A stretch of DNA of 64,000 nucleotides from Endozoicomonas sp965232255 (GCA_965232255.1 OZ246962.1:2294001-2358000), one strand, 5' to 3'. Shown: positions 18,627-27,376, counted from the stretch's first letter. Notes: generated by a model from the sequence alone, not told the origin. A program made the numbers and translations.

Positions 18627-19052
18627 ATGAGTTTTGAAAATCTGATGAATGCTTACGCCGCCCGGCATCAGCTTGGCCCTCTCGAGTTCGACGATAACAG
18701 CTGTCGGCTAATGATAGATGACCGGATTGATGTCACTTGTCTGCAAGCCAATAGGCAGTTTTATGTTTACTGTGAGTTTGCCCGTCTGCCCGAGGATAAT
18801 CGCCAGCGCGAAGCGCTGCTACTGCTGCTGGTGGAGAAAAGCCTGCCGCTGCTGGCCAATGAGCGAATCTCTCTGTGCATTGATCCTGACCGGCAGACTC
18901 TGGCCATCTACAGTTATGCTCCCATGAGCAACTTGACTGTCGGGGGTATCGAGGCGTTGATCGCCACTTTGGGTAATAACCACGAGCTCTTTTTGCAGTG
19001 GACTGAGCAAGGGAACGCCCCGGTCCACCCCGCCATGATGATGATGCCCTGA
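18627..19052 (+). CDS. CesT-family type III secretion chaperone
   Basis: 141 residues, small and acidic, with the CesT/SycE-like arrangement: an N-terminal helix (FENLMNAYAARHQLG), paired strands around CRLMIDDRIDVTCLQ and FYVYCEFARLP, a leucine-rich helix (REALLLLLVEKSLPLL) and further strands. Chaperones of this family bind the N-terminal region of one or a few effectors and deliver them to the secretion ATPase. ATG 18627 is preferred because AGAGG (18612-18616) is 10 nt upstream; ATG 18618 is too close to it. The next gene starts 41 bp downstream and is the likely client. Confidence 0.78.
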   Translation: MSFENLMNAYAARHQLGPLEFDDNSCRLMIDDRIDVTCLQANRQFYVYCEFARLPEDNRQREALLLLLVEKSLPLLANERISLCIDPDRQTLAIYSYAPMSNLTVGGIEALIATLGNNHELFLQWTEQGNAPVHPAMMMMP

Positions 19053-19093
19053 CAGTCGATACCAAGGTATGTCAATGATCAGAGATTTTTGGT

Positions 19094-22000
19094 ATGCCTT
19101 CGCCCCAGCGGCAGTTAATGCCTTCTTCAGTATTTGGTTGTTTACTGACTGCTTCTTCTTCCTGCCAGCAACACGCCGCCGATGATGGTTTTGTACGAGC
19201 CATCATTCGCCACAGTCGCTTCAAAGAGATTCATCTGTTTGCTCCCCAGGCCCAGTTAGCGCAAGTCAGATTGCAGTGGACCAGTTATTGCCAGCACTAT
19301 GGTAGCGACAAATTCATCCACTTCTTACCCGCCCACGAACTGCACAAGTATTTTAGTGAAGTGCCTTACCAGGTCTTTCATCACCTGGACCCGTGGATCG
19401 GTCAGTTGGCAGCACTGCGTGACTCCTGTTGTCATCAGCCATTTCCCCTTACCGGTCGTGCTCGCGCCTTGAGCAGTGATACAACACTGTCAAACTCCAG
19501 GGAGTTATTACTGTCACCATTGCGACGTTGTGATGCGCTGTTGTGTCACAGTCAGGCACAACAGAAAGTAATGACACGCCTGCTCGCGGCAGCCAGTGCC
19601 AGTATTTTTGATCAGCTCGGCGTGACGGTTGCTTTCAAGGGCACGGTGGTGAGCGTACCAGTGGGGGTGGAACCTGATGAGTATGCTGGTTGCGAGGTAC
19701 AGAAAATACGTGCAGATTTGGGCGTCAGACCAGGACAGCTGATTATTCTGACTCCCGGAGATATTTCCTCCGCTTATCAGATGGATTTGCAGCCATTATT
19801 GCTGGTAATCAACGATCTGGTGGAAGGTTACGGACACCGCGATATCCAATGGGTTATTGCCGGGAGCGGCGATGCGGCTAATCCGGCAATTCAGGCAGTG
19901 CTGAAACAAGCCTATGAGTTGAATCTGGAAAGTTCTGTCCGCTTTGAGCTGGATATTGATGATCAGCGGATGCGCCAGTGGCTCACGGCCGGTGACCTGA
20001 TGCTGACGCTGCCAGACAGTGTTAACGACGACTTGAACCCGTTTTTGCTGGCAGCAATGACCAATGGGAAAGCCGTAGTCTCATCGGATTGGGGTGGTCA
20101 AGGTGAACTGGTGGACGAGAGCTGTCTGATTGAAACTCTGTCGGCCAATATGGATCACCTAGCTCGCCCTGTAGGTACTCTGTTGGCTGATCACGCTCAT
20201 TTGCGGCTAGCCCAGGGCGCTGTGGTGAATATCAGCCAGTGTGCACAAACTGTTGATCGACTGCTCAGTAACCGGGCCCTTCGTGCCCAAGTGGGCGAGC
20301 AGAACCGCCAGAAGATCATGGAATCTTATTGTTGGGAGTCAGTGATCGAGCAGTATCACAATCTGGTCAGCACATTGCATAGAGATGTTGGCCAAATCTC
20401 CAGGGCAAACAAGCGAGCGGTGGGATTGCCTTATGATCAGGTATTTCAGCATTTCCCATCACAGCAATTAGACGACAGCACAAGACTTGTCACCACCGAC
20501 CGGGGCGTGCGAGTCCTGCTGAAAGCGGAAAAGTTTTATCATTACGCCCAAATGGATGGTTTGCTAAAACCAGAGTTGATTGACGACATTGCTCGCCACT
20601 GCTGCTTCGGTCGTACTGTGGCCACCTTGAAAGCCGAGTTTTCCCATGAGTCATCGCTGCTTCTGAACATTTGCTGGATGTACAAATACCAGCTGTTAGC
20701 CTGTGCCGATGAACCCGTACCAACGCGCAGTCCACAGCGCTGGTGGCCAGCAGACCAGCGCCTGTCGAGGGCTATTATGGCCCGACTTGAGTGTCCGGAG
20801 CCTCGTCGCTTCAGACTGTTGGAGCCTCTGCTGTGCTGGCTTGATCAACAGTTGCTTAAAGCTCATAAACAGCCAGAAAATCCAGAACTCAGGGCCAGCT
20901 TGCTGGCATTTTTTATTGCGAAACTGGATGAGCAACTGCTTCAGGCTCTGGGCTGGCTTGGTGAGCTAAGACAAACACGACAATATTCCGATATTCTCGA
21001 TGATGTTTTAGCGCGCGGTGGTTTGCCCTTTCTCAGCGACACATTCCCGCTATGGTATCGCCTGAACCGCTTGTGGGTTGTTGGTACCTTGAAAGATCTG
21101 CACCGATTATTCGGGCGCGTTTATCGCGATATAAATGACATCAACCAGTTGTTTGCCAGTTGTTGGCAAAAGCCGCTCAACGCTGTAGCGCGTGTGGATT
21201 TTCCCTTAACCATATCTTCCACGATGATTGCCGTTATCACTGGTGACAACAGCGAGAAGCTGGTATACAAAAACCGCGACCTCAGAATAGAGCAGCAGAT
21301 CATTGGTCATACTGACGACCATAGCAATATTGCCGGCCAACTGAACCGATGGCTGCAAGGGCGTCCAGGTCTCGCCACCAGCCGCATATTACCGCGTTCA
21401 GGTGCATATGGTTATTGTCAGTTTATTGATAATAGTGACGACCACAGCTGCCTGAATGAGCAACAGGCAGATGTTTACTACCAGCGCCTCGGAGTGATTG
21501 CTGGTCTGGCCATCCTGTTGGGTTTGGGCGATATTCACCATCGTAACGTGATATCCAAAGAGGGCATTCCCTACCTGGTGGATATGAAAAATGCTTTCAG
21601 CTCCGGCGTTATCAGAGCATTCGAAGCCGAGTTGAATGATCCCCGGCAGGCATTTCGCACACCGGGCAACAGTTTTGAAAAGACCGGGCTGCCCGCAGTG
21701 TTTGAATCGTTCCACTTTTCCCGCTTTCGCCAGTGCCGCTTCCAGTTACACAATGGTGAATTAACGCCGTTGCCTCCCGTGCAAGAGTCCCTGGTGGACA
21801 ATAACTGGCTCTGTGTAGATGATCGTCACAGTCTGTCTGATGATCAGCCATCGTTGTGCAGTCAGTATGCTGATTCAGTGGAGCAGGGGATTGAATCGGT
21901 GTTTCGAGCTGTGCTCGCTCATCATTCGCAGTGGGTGGCGCTTGTGCAGGGCTGTCAGGGTTTATCCGTCTGTCACCTGCAACGCTACGACCGCGAAGCC

Positions 22001-22468
22001 TTTGGGCGACAGTTTGCTGATTTATGGACGTTTCGGGGTTTTCAGTATTTTTCCCAAGCTCGTCGCCAAAGCTATTTTACCAGGTTGACCACTCGACTGT
22101 GCCAATCCGAAGAGGAGCTGCAACGGTGGGCAGAGCCTCAGTGGTTTGAGCCGGCAATCCGCTTGTCCGGTGAGTTGGCGAAAGCGTTATTGTCGGGACG
22201 TGTTATTGAGTTTCGGCGAGTATTGGGGACACAAGGACTGTTTGTTGAGTCAAACAAAAGCAGTGTACCCACTGTCGTGTCTGAAGATTATTTTGCAGTT
22301 GATACCCTGAACAAAGCTGTCGAACTGTACCGTGCCATGACAGACGACGTCGGTAAAACAGAACGCTATCTGGCATTTTTAACGGCAGTGGTAAAACAGT
22401 GGTTACAGGAGCAGGTGAGACCGGGGATGGGATTGCCGGAAGCCTTGCGAAAAAGGCTTCCGGACTGA
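19094..22468 (+). CDS. Glycosyltransferase-LanM dehydratase fusion protein, candidate type III effector
   Basis: 1124 residues. Residues about 15-430 resemble a GT-B glycosyltransferase of the GT4 type: VPVGVEPDEY near 188, a strand-helix core with VIAGSGD, and SSDWGGQGELV near 330. The usual E-x7-E motif is degenerate (NDDLNPFLLAAM). A helical linker follows. Residues about 690-1110 match the LanM dehydratase (DUF4135), which has a lipid-kinase-like fold. KLVYKNRDL (Lys726), the catalytic loop GDIHHRN (Asp813, His815, Asn818) and LVDMK (Asp830) are visible; the family's second acidic residue after Asp830 is Lys832. No LanC cyclase domain and no zinc ligands follow. The N-terminus is Ser/Gln-rich as in secreted effectors. 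The CesT-type chaperone gene upstream and the needle operon downstream support secretion. The fold calls are fairly firm; effector function is inferred. Confidence 0.8.
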   Translation: MPSPQRQLMPSSVFGCLLTASSSCQQHAADDGFVRAIIRHSRFKEIHLFAPQAQLAQVRLQWTSYCQHYGSDKFIHFLPAHELHKYFSEVPYQVFHHLDPWIGQLAALRDSCCHQPFPLTGRARALSSDTTLSNSRELLLSPLRRCDALLCHSQAQQKVMTRLLAAASASIFDQLGVTVAFKGTVVSVPVGVEPDEYAGCEVQKIRADLGVRPGQLIILTPGDISSAYQMDLQPLLLVINDLVEGYGHRDIQWVIAGSGDAANPAIQAVLKQAYELNLESSVRFELDIDDQRMRQWLTAGDLMLTLPDSVNDDLNPFLLAAMTNGKAVVSSDWGGQGELVDESCLIETLSANMDHLARPVGTLLADHAHLRLAQGAVVNISQCAQTVDRLLSNRALRAQVGEQNRQKIMESYCWESVIEQYHNLVSTLHRDVGQISRANKRAVGLPYDQVFQHFPSQQLDDSTRLVTTDRGVRVLLKAEKFYHYAQMDGLLKPELIDDIARHCCFGRTVATLKAEFSHESSLLLNICWMYKYQLLACADEPVPTRSPQRWWPADQRLSRAIMARLECPEPRRFRLLEPLLCWLDQQLLKAHKQPENPELRASLLAFFIAKLDEQLLQALGWLGELRQTRQYSDILDDVLARGGLPFLSDTFPLWYRLNRLWVVGTLKDLHRLFGRVYRDINDINQLFASCWQKPLNAVARVDFPLTISSTMIAVITGDNSEKLVYKNRDLRIEQQIIGHTDDHSNIAGQLNRWLQGRPGLATSRILPRSGAYGYCQFIDNSDDHSCLNEQQADVYYQRLGVIAGLAILLGLGDIHHRNVISKEGIPYLVDMKNAFSSGVIRAFEAELNDPRQAFRTPGNSFEKTGLPAVFESFHFSRFRQCRFQLHNGELTPLPPVQESLVDNNWLCVDDRHSLSDDQPSLCSQYADSVEQGIESVFRAVLAHHSQWVALVQGCQGLSVCHLQRYDREAFGRQFADLWTFRGFQYFSQARRQSYFTRLTTRLCQSEEELQRWAEPQWFEPAIRLSGELAKALLSGRVIEFRRVLGTQGLFVESNKSSVPTVVSEDYFAVDTLNKAVELYRAMTDDVGKTERYLAFLTAVVKQWLQEQVRPGMGLPEALRKRLPD
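22436..22463. terminator. Hairpin at the convergent end of the fusion gene
   Basis: CCGGAAGCC (22436-22444) pairs with GGCTTCCGG (22455-22463) around a 10-nt loop, overlapping the last codons of the fusion gene. No T-tract follows on either strand, so a role as terminator is uncertain. Confidence 0.4.
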
Positions 22469-22469
22469 G

Positions 22470-22844
22470 TTAATGGCTGTGGATATTGGCCAGTAACTCT
22501 TTGGCCATTTCAGCAGGCTCTACATCAGAAACATCAAGCAACGGCTTAAGGAAATCTTCGCTCTCCTTGTTACGGCCTTCAAACATCAGAGCCATTCCCA
22601 AAAACGCTTTTATGGCTGGATCGTCAGGGTGCTTGGCCAGGCCTTCTCGGTGCAGAATATCAATCGCTTCCTGATGACGTTTGCGATTCATAAACTCCAG
22701 GGCAAAACCAATAGTGCTCAATGGGCTGTCAGGACGAGCCGCTTCAATGCCGTTGAAAATGCCAAAAGCGTGCTTGGGTAGCCCGGTGCCGCTGGCCATA
22801 AAGCCAATGTCAGCGAGGGTTTTTAACAGTTTGTCATCGATCAT
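22470..22844 (-). CDS. sctG: TPR-like type III secretion needle chaperone (SctG/YscG type)
   Basis: 124 residues, all helical, with TPR-like helix pairs (HAFGIFNGIEAARPDSPLST, RHQEAIDILHREGLAKHPDD and AFLGMALMFEGRNKESEDFL). YscG/SsaH-type proteins hold the needle subunit with a YscE partner before export; HrpB1-type proteins are an alternative family of similar shape. The position, last in an operon after sctD, a YscE-like gene and sctF, favours the needle chaperone role. It ends 1 bp from the convergent fusion gene. Confidence 0.65.
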   Translation of the reverse strand: MIDDKLLKTLADIGFMASGTGLPKHAFGIFNGIEAARPDSPLSTIGFALEFMNRKRHQEAIDILHREGLAKHPDDPAIKAFLGMALMFEGRNKESEDFLKPLLDVSDVEPAEMAKELLANIHSH

Positions 22845-22864
22845 TGCAGGCTATCTCCCTCGAA

Positions 22865-23134
22865 TTAGAGCTTTTGAATAATACTCTGTATCGTGTCCTT
22901 GATGGATTTGACGATACTGGAACGAAGACCTTCAACAATCATGTATTTGTTGAACTCAACCTGAAACTCAACCATGTCCTTGGTGCTGTTGGGGTCCATA
23001 TTGGCAACACGGGTTTTCAGGGCGGCGTCCAGCGCTTCTGCCTGACTGCCAAATGCTTCAGAGACTTTGTCAAAACTGAAGCCGGCGCTCCCGGGTTGGT
23101 TGTAATTGGTATTGTAAGTATCCTGATATGCCAT
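22865..23134 (-). CDS. sctF: Type III secretion needle subunit SctF
   Basis: 89 residues, the usual size for YscF/PrgI/MxiH needle proteins. The C-terminal helix (FNKYMIVEGLRSSIVKSIKD followed by TIQSIIQKL) matches the conserved needle pattern in which a helix with S-x-I-V-x-S-x-K-D ends in a short hydrophobic tail. Polymerises into the extracellular needle. It sits 14 bp after the YscE-like gene and 20 bp before the TPR chaperone gene, consistent with co-translation of subunit and chaperones. Confidence 0.85.
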   Translation of the reverse strand: MAYQDTYNTNYNQPGSAGFSFDKVSEAFGSQAEALDAALKTRVANMDPNSTKDMVEFQVEFNKYMIVEGLRSSIVKSIKDTIQSIIQKL

Positions 23135-23148
23135 GGCTGAGCTCCCTC

Positions 23149-23409
23149 TCAGGCTTTAGATTGACCGTGATGCTGTTTCCAGCTCTTGTCAACGACCTCC
23201 ATGGCCGCCACAACTGCAGTTAACAGACTGTCGATTTTGGAAAAGTCTTCCGGTGCCGCACCCTTGTCTTTTAATCCTTTCAGGCGTGAAGCTTCAGAGA
23301 ACAACTGATTGAGGAGCTGATCACGATAACTGCCGTCTTTGTCCTGAATCAGCAATTCCTCGGTGGCTGAGAGCAACGTGCGCTCTTTTTCTTTAGTTTT
23401 GTCCGTCAC
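23149..23409 (-). CDS. EscE/YscE/SsaE-family needle co-chaperone
   Basis: 86 residues, two predicted amphipathic helices. LLSATEELLIQDKDGSYRDQ, the LNQLFSEASRLKGLKDKG stretch and a C-terminal helix ending with Trp follow the pattern of the small YscE/SsaE partners, which pair with the SctG-type TPR protein to keep the needle subunit monomeric. The start overlaps the end of sctD by 17 bp. The size and neighbours are as important as the sequence for this call. Confidence 0.7.
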   Translation of the reverse strand: MTDKTKEKERTLLSATEELLIQDKDGSYRDQLLNQLFSEASRLKGLKDKGAAPEDFSKIDSLLTAVVAAMEVVDKSWKQHHGQSKA

Positions 23410-24814
23410 GGTTCCCTCCTAGACGGTATTTGACGTTTTCAGTTCCATTGGATAATAAAAGATAGTCAAGATTGATATCTTCAATTATATACCCGTTAGA
23501 AAGCTTCGCTCCTACCAGGTATCTGGAACCATCTAGCAGTACGACATACGGCACTTTACCCATACTGATACCACGGATATTTAATGCTAAAGCGGATTGG
23601 CTGTCGGCAAGGTTTCCTCCTGCGGATTTAGTGGCAAGTTCAATGGTGGGATTATTGGCGTATTTTTTCTGGAAGCGGGTGATTACTGTGCGCAGATCGT
23701 GGGCTTGTCCTTCATCCAGAATGTGTCCTTTGAGAATAACGGTCTTGTCACGGGCAACGACTTGTAATCTCGGTATCAAGCCCTTTTCCCGCAACATGGA
23801 TTTCAGAGTGTTGATGCGACTAACCTGATTCTCTACCTGGTCAACCACCGAGATCAGACCGTAAATTTCCTGTTTCAAGGTATTGACGATGCTGTCCAGT
23901 TCATCGGAAGTGGCCACATAGCCGGTAAGCACCAGGGAGCCGGGCGTCGTGTCCAGTTCCAGCTCCAGTTGATCATGTCCACGGTCCTTTAACAGCATCT
24001 CAGCGTTGTCGCGCATCTCATTCATAACAATGATTTGAGAGTTAAACGGTACGTTTTGTGATCTGAGCAGCTTTTGCAACTCCAGTTTGTCTTGCAGCGT
24101 TTGCGTGTAGCCGGAAATCATCAGAGTGTTATCTGGCAACTGTCGGAATTTGATATGTTTCAGCCCCAGTTGTGCTTTGGCGCTCTCTGATATTTCCATA
24201 GCGCCAGGTATATTAGGCATTTCCTGAATCTCGGAGCTGCTGCTGGAGAAGGTGATACCGATCACCGCTATGGCCAATACCAAAGCGGCAGGAATAGCAG
24301 CCAGCCATCGTTTATCGATACGCGCAAGCAACGCTGGCTCTTCGAGTTCATCGTCGTCATCTTGCTGGTTGTCCGCTGGCACTTCCTGATCGAAGTCCAG
24401 TGCCGACAGTTCCGCCTCAATGGGGTCGGTCAACGGCACAGCGTCGTTGCTCGTCGACAACTCCTGTTTGGCAGGGGATGCCATATTGGGCAAAGTCAGA
24501 GTTGGCCATTGAACATCAGCGGGACCAAGAGCGATAAACAGATTGTTAGAAGTGACAATATCAAAAAAGGTGTACTGAATGCTTGCTCCGGTGGGCTCAC
24601 CATTAACATGCAAAGTCGTGCCAGCAGTTCCAGCCTGTATTCTGATCTGGTTGTTGCCAGAAATTTCGATGATCAGCTCAACGTCACTGAGGTTGTCATC
24701 GGTCAGGATCAGGTCACAGCTGTCGTCCTTGCCCAGGGCGTACCTGCCTGGCTCAAGGGGAATTTCGGCACCGATGTGATTGCCGGAAAGTATTTTCAGA
24801 TAAAATTCAGCCAT
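23393..24814 (-). CDS. sctD: Type III secretion inner-membrane ring protein SctD
   Basis: 473 residues. An N-terminal FHA-like domain (about 1-105, ISGNNQIRIQAGTAGTTLHV) is cytoplasmic. An acidic linker with DDDDELEE precedes a single transmembrane helix (about 168-187). The periplasmic part has BON-like ring-building modules (MISGYTQTLQDKLELQKLL, SLVLTGYVATSDELDSIVN and VILKGHILDEGQAHDLRTVI). SctD forms the outer of the two inner-membrane rings of the injectisome. AAGAGG precedes the ATG at good spacing. It leads the sctD-yscE-sctF-sctG operon; no other core secretion gene is in the window. Confidence 0.88.
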   Translation of the reverse strand: MAEFYLKILSGNHIGAEIPLEPGRYALGKDDSCDLILTDDNLSDVELIIEISGNNQIRIQAGTAGTTLHVNGEPTGASIQYTFFDIVTSNNLFIALGPADVQWPTLTLPNMASPAKQELSTSNDAVPLTDPIEAELSALDFDQEVPADNQQDDDDELEEPALLARIDKRWLAAIPAALVLAIAVIGITFSSSSSEIQEMPNIPGAMEISESAKAQLGLKHIKFRQLPDNTLMISGYTQTLQDKLELQKLLRSQNVPFNSQIIVMNEMRDNAEMLLKDRGHDQLELELDTTPGSLVLTGYVATSDELDSIVNTLKQEIYGLISVVDQVENQVSRINTLKSMLREKGLIPRLQVVARDKTVILKGHILDEGQAHDLRTVITRFQKKYANNPTIELATKSAGGNLADSQSALALNIRGISMGKVPYVVLLDGSRYLVGAKLSNGYIIEDINLDYLLLSNGTENVKYRLGGNRDGQN

Positions 24815-25115
24815 AAGTTACCTCTTGCCAGTTGATGGCAGAAAGCGTTGTGACTGGGCTCGTGAACGGTAAAGTTGCCAACATCCTGTTGATTCTGTCC
24901 GTAGTTATTGCTGGAACCCCTATGTGTCTGAATACTCGACGCACGCTTAATCCGGGGAGGGATCAAGGTAAACAAATTGCCTGTGCCAGACACTGCTGGG
25001 TAATTCATCGGCACGTTTGGCACTTATTAGATGCTCACGGTGAAATTGTTGGCTAAAATCGCAAAAAACACGGCAAGATAGCCTTGATAACAATAACTAT
25101 AAGAGGCGCAGTGCA
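24815..25115. other. Intergenic region between divergent sctD and fadD
   Basis: 301 bp that should hold the promoters of both genes; I see no strong sigma-70 pair. A short dyad, TGCCTG-TGC-CAGACA (24978-24992), lies about 165 bp upstream of sctD and could be a regulator site. No gene recognised. Confidence 0.45.
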
Positions 25116-26816
25116 ATGGACGCATCTTTCTGGGATGGCAAGCGACCTGCTGGCGTTGGCAATACCGTCAATCCGGATGAGTACTCCAGTGTACTTTCCG
25201 TTATCAATGCCCTGTTATATGAGAACCGTTCGCGCCCGGCCTTTACCAGTATTGGCCATACACTTACCTACCACGATATAGATACTCTCAGTCGACAGTT
25301 TGCTGCCTACCTGCAAAAGAACACCAATCTGAAACCGGGCGATCGTATTGCCATTCAAATGCCCAATCTGCTGCAATACCCTGTAGTTGTTTATGGCGCC
25401 TTGCGCGCTGGACTGGTGATCGTTAATACCAATCCGTTGTACACGGCCCGGGAGATGCGTCATCAATTCAAGGATTCCGGGGTCAGAGCTTTAGTATTTC
25501 TGGAAAACTTTGGCCACTTGGTGCAGGAAGTGGTGGCTGAGACGGACATTCAGTATTTATTTGTCACCTGTCTGGCGGATATGCTGCCAACGCCCAGACG
25601 ACAGATCATTAACTTTCTGGTGAAACACGTTAAGAAAATGGTTCCTGGGTACTCTTTGCCTGCAGCCATTCCCCTGCGACGTGCCCTGAAGGCCGTCAGC
25701 GCCGTGCAATATCGGCCAGTGTTCGAAGGAGGGCTGGCGGATGCGGTAGTGCTGCAATATACCGGCGGCACTACGGGGATTGCCAAAGGTGCTGTGCTCA
25801 CCAATCGCAATCTGATCGCCAATATGCTGCAATCGAAAGAGATGTTATCGCAGCTCGATGAGCAACAGCAGAGCATCATCAGGACAGGGCAGGAAATTCT
25901 GATTGCGCCGCTGCCGCTTTACCATATTTATGCTTTTACCGTACATCTGTTGTGTATGCCGTTTATGGGCAACCACAGCATTCTGATTGCTAATCCTCGA
26001 GATACCAACACGTTTATCAAAATGATCAAGCCCTGGCGTTTCACTGCCTTTATTGGTTTGAATACACTTTTCACCAGTCTGCTCAATCACCCTCGCTTCA
26101 AAGAGTGTGACTTCTCCAGTCTGAAACTGACGTTATCTGGCGGCACAGCATTACAGGAGATAACAGCTCAAAAGTGGCAAAGAACAACCGGCTGTACGAT
26201 CTCCGAAGCCTATGGGCTGACGGAATGCTCTCCGGCAGTTTGCATGAATCCAGCCGGCAACTTGTCGCAACCGGGTACAGCCGGTTTACCACTGCCGGCT
26301 ACTGAACTGAAAACTGTTGATGAGCAGGGAGACGAAACTGCCATTGGGGAACCGGGTGAACTGTGCGTGCGTGGCCCACAGGTGATGTCGGGCTATTGGC
26401 AACGGCCCCGGGCCAGCGCCGAGGTTTTAGATGCTGAAGGCTGGCTTAGAACCGGAGATGTGGCCTGTATTGCTGAGGATGGATTTATCAGGATTGTCGA
26501 TCGCATCAAGGATATGATTCTGGTCTCTGGTTTTAACGTCTATCCCAATGAGATCGAAGATGTGGTTTGCACTCATCCCAAGGTAACCAACTGTGCAGCT
26601 ATTGGTATTCCTGATGAAAGTACTGGAGAGGCAGTAAAGCTGTTCGTGGTCAAAGCGGAGGATAGTCTTACGGTTGATGAATTATTGGACTGGTGTCGTA
26701 ATTATCTGACTGCTTACAAAGTGCCGAAAGTATGTGAGTTTCGTCTTGAGCTGCCAATGACGCCGGTTGGCAAGATACTGCGTAAGGATTTGCGCCAATC
26801 GGCGCTGGAGTGTTGA
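25116..26816 (+). CDS. fadD: Long-chain fatty acid-CoA ligase FadD
   Basis: 566 residues. Activates fatty acids to acyl-CoA through an acyl-adenylate. ANL superfamily motifs: YTGGTTGIAKGAVLTNRNL (P-loop, about 215-233), EAYGLTECSP, the hinge region GWLRTGD...IRIVDRIKDMILVSGFNVYP and the C-terminal lysine in PVGKILRKDL. AAGAGGCG precedes the ATG. FadD also supports vectorial uptake at the inner membrane. It stands alone here, convergent with a small unknown gene. Confidence 0.94.
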   Translation: MDASFWDGKRPAGVGNTVNPDEYSSVLSVINALLYENRSRPAFTSIGHTLTYHDIDTLSRQFAAYLQKNTNLKPGDRIAIQMPNLLQYPVVVYGALRAGLVIVNTNPLYTAREMRHQFKDSGVRALVFLENFGHLVQEVVAETDIQYLFVTCLADMLPTPRRQIINFLVKHVKKMVPGYSLPAAIPLRRALKAVSAVQYRPVFEGGLADAVVLQYTGGTTGIAKGAVLTNRNLIANMLQSKEMLSQLDEQQQSIIRTGQEILIAPLPLYHIYAFTVHLLCMPFMGNHSILIANPRDTNTFIKMIKPWRFTAFIGLNTLFTSLLNHPRFKECDFSSLKLTLSGGTALQEITAQKWQRTTGCTISEAYGLTECSPAVCMNPAGNLSQPGTAGLPLPATELKTVDEQGDETAIGEPGELCVRGPQVMSGYWQRPRASAEVLDAEGWLRTGDVACIAEDGFIRIVDRIKDMILVSGFNVYPNEIEDVVCTHPKVTNCAAIGIPDESTGEAVKLFVVKAEDSLTVDELLDWCRNYLTAYKVPKVCEFRLELPMTPVGKILRKDLRQSALEC

Positions 26817-26826
26817 GGGCGTCCCG

Positions 26827-26864
26827 CCCACTGCCCAGCAGTCAGGCTGACTGCTGGTCGTGGG
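26827..26864. terminator. Interrupted hairpin between fadD and a convergent gene
   Basis: CCAGCAGTCA (26835-26844) pairs perfectly with TGACTGCTGG (26848-26857), with an outer CCCAC/GTGGG stem. It lacks a T-tract on either strand and includes the last codons of the leftward gene. Confidence 0.4.
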
Positions 26865-27240
26865 TGGGAAAGTAACGGTTAAGGTTTTCTGGGTCATCCT
26901 TGAGGGCAGCGAATGCCTCTTCAGGTGTTATGGGAGTGATGCTGGTTTGACCCGGTTTCATCCGGCGGATTGTGGCGTCAAACCAGAACCAGTGTTTATC
27001 TTCGGTCAGGCACAGCGCCCTGGCGGAATAACCGATTGAGGGAATAAGCGGCAACGGTATGGCGCTGGTAATTTGTTTGCTGACCACGGTGGCGTCTGGG
27101 CAAGAGTAGGTCACGTTATTGTAAATCCGTTCGAAACGGTTGAACTCATGGCCAAACATCCTGTTTGCCATGTGGTCCTGCTTTTGGCTTAGGTAATACA
27201 GTGCAAAAATGCTGACCACAATCAGGATAAAGCTTTCCAT
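26842..27240 (-). CDS. Unknown small membrane-anchored protein
   Basis: 132 residues. The N-terminal hydrophobic segment (about 4-18, FILIVVSIFALYYL) looks like a signal anchor. The remainder is a soluble domain with several aromatic residues (HWFWFDATIRRMKPGQ), two spaced cysteines and a C-terminal EEAFAALKDDPENLNRYF helix. I do not recognise the family. GAGG lies upstream of the ATG at good spacing, which supports the gene being real. It is followed on the same strand by nothing; yajL lies 137 bp upstream. Confidence 0.6.
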   Translation of the reverse strand: MESFILIVVSIFALYYLSQKQDHMANRMFGHEFNRFERIYNNVTYSCPDATVVSKQITSAIPLPLIPSIGYSARALCLTEDKHWFWFDATIRRMKPGQTSITPITPEEAFAALKDDPENLNRYFPTHDQQSA

Positions 27241-27376
27241 ATTTTCATACCTCGTGGATTATCGCATCAGGTTTTGGTGTTACTTCGGAAAACCCTTACA
27301 GGTATTCTATACGCATTTGCACAACTGTGTTCAACTAACATTGCTCGTTCACTGGCGAGCCTTGGTGGGTGGGTGG

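Noticed and set aside
18627..22468. Lanthipeptide biosynthesis cluster
   Set aside because: No LanC cyclase domain, no precursor peptide gene, no transporter or protease; the chaperone and needle genes point to secretion instead.
24973..24988. Sigma-54 type promoter upstream of sctD (TGGCAC on the minus strand)
   Set aside because: The GC element is missing at the required spacing from TGGCAC.
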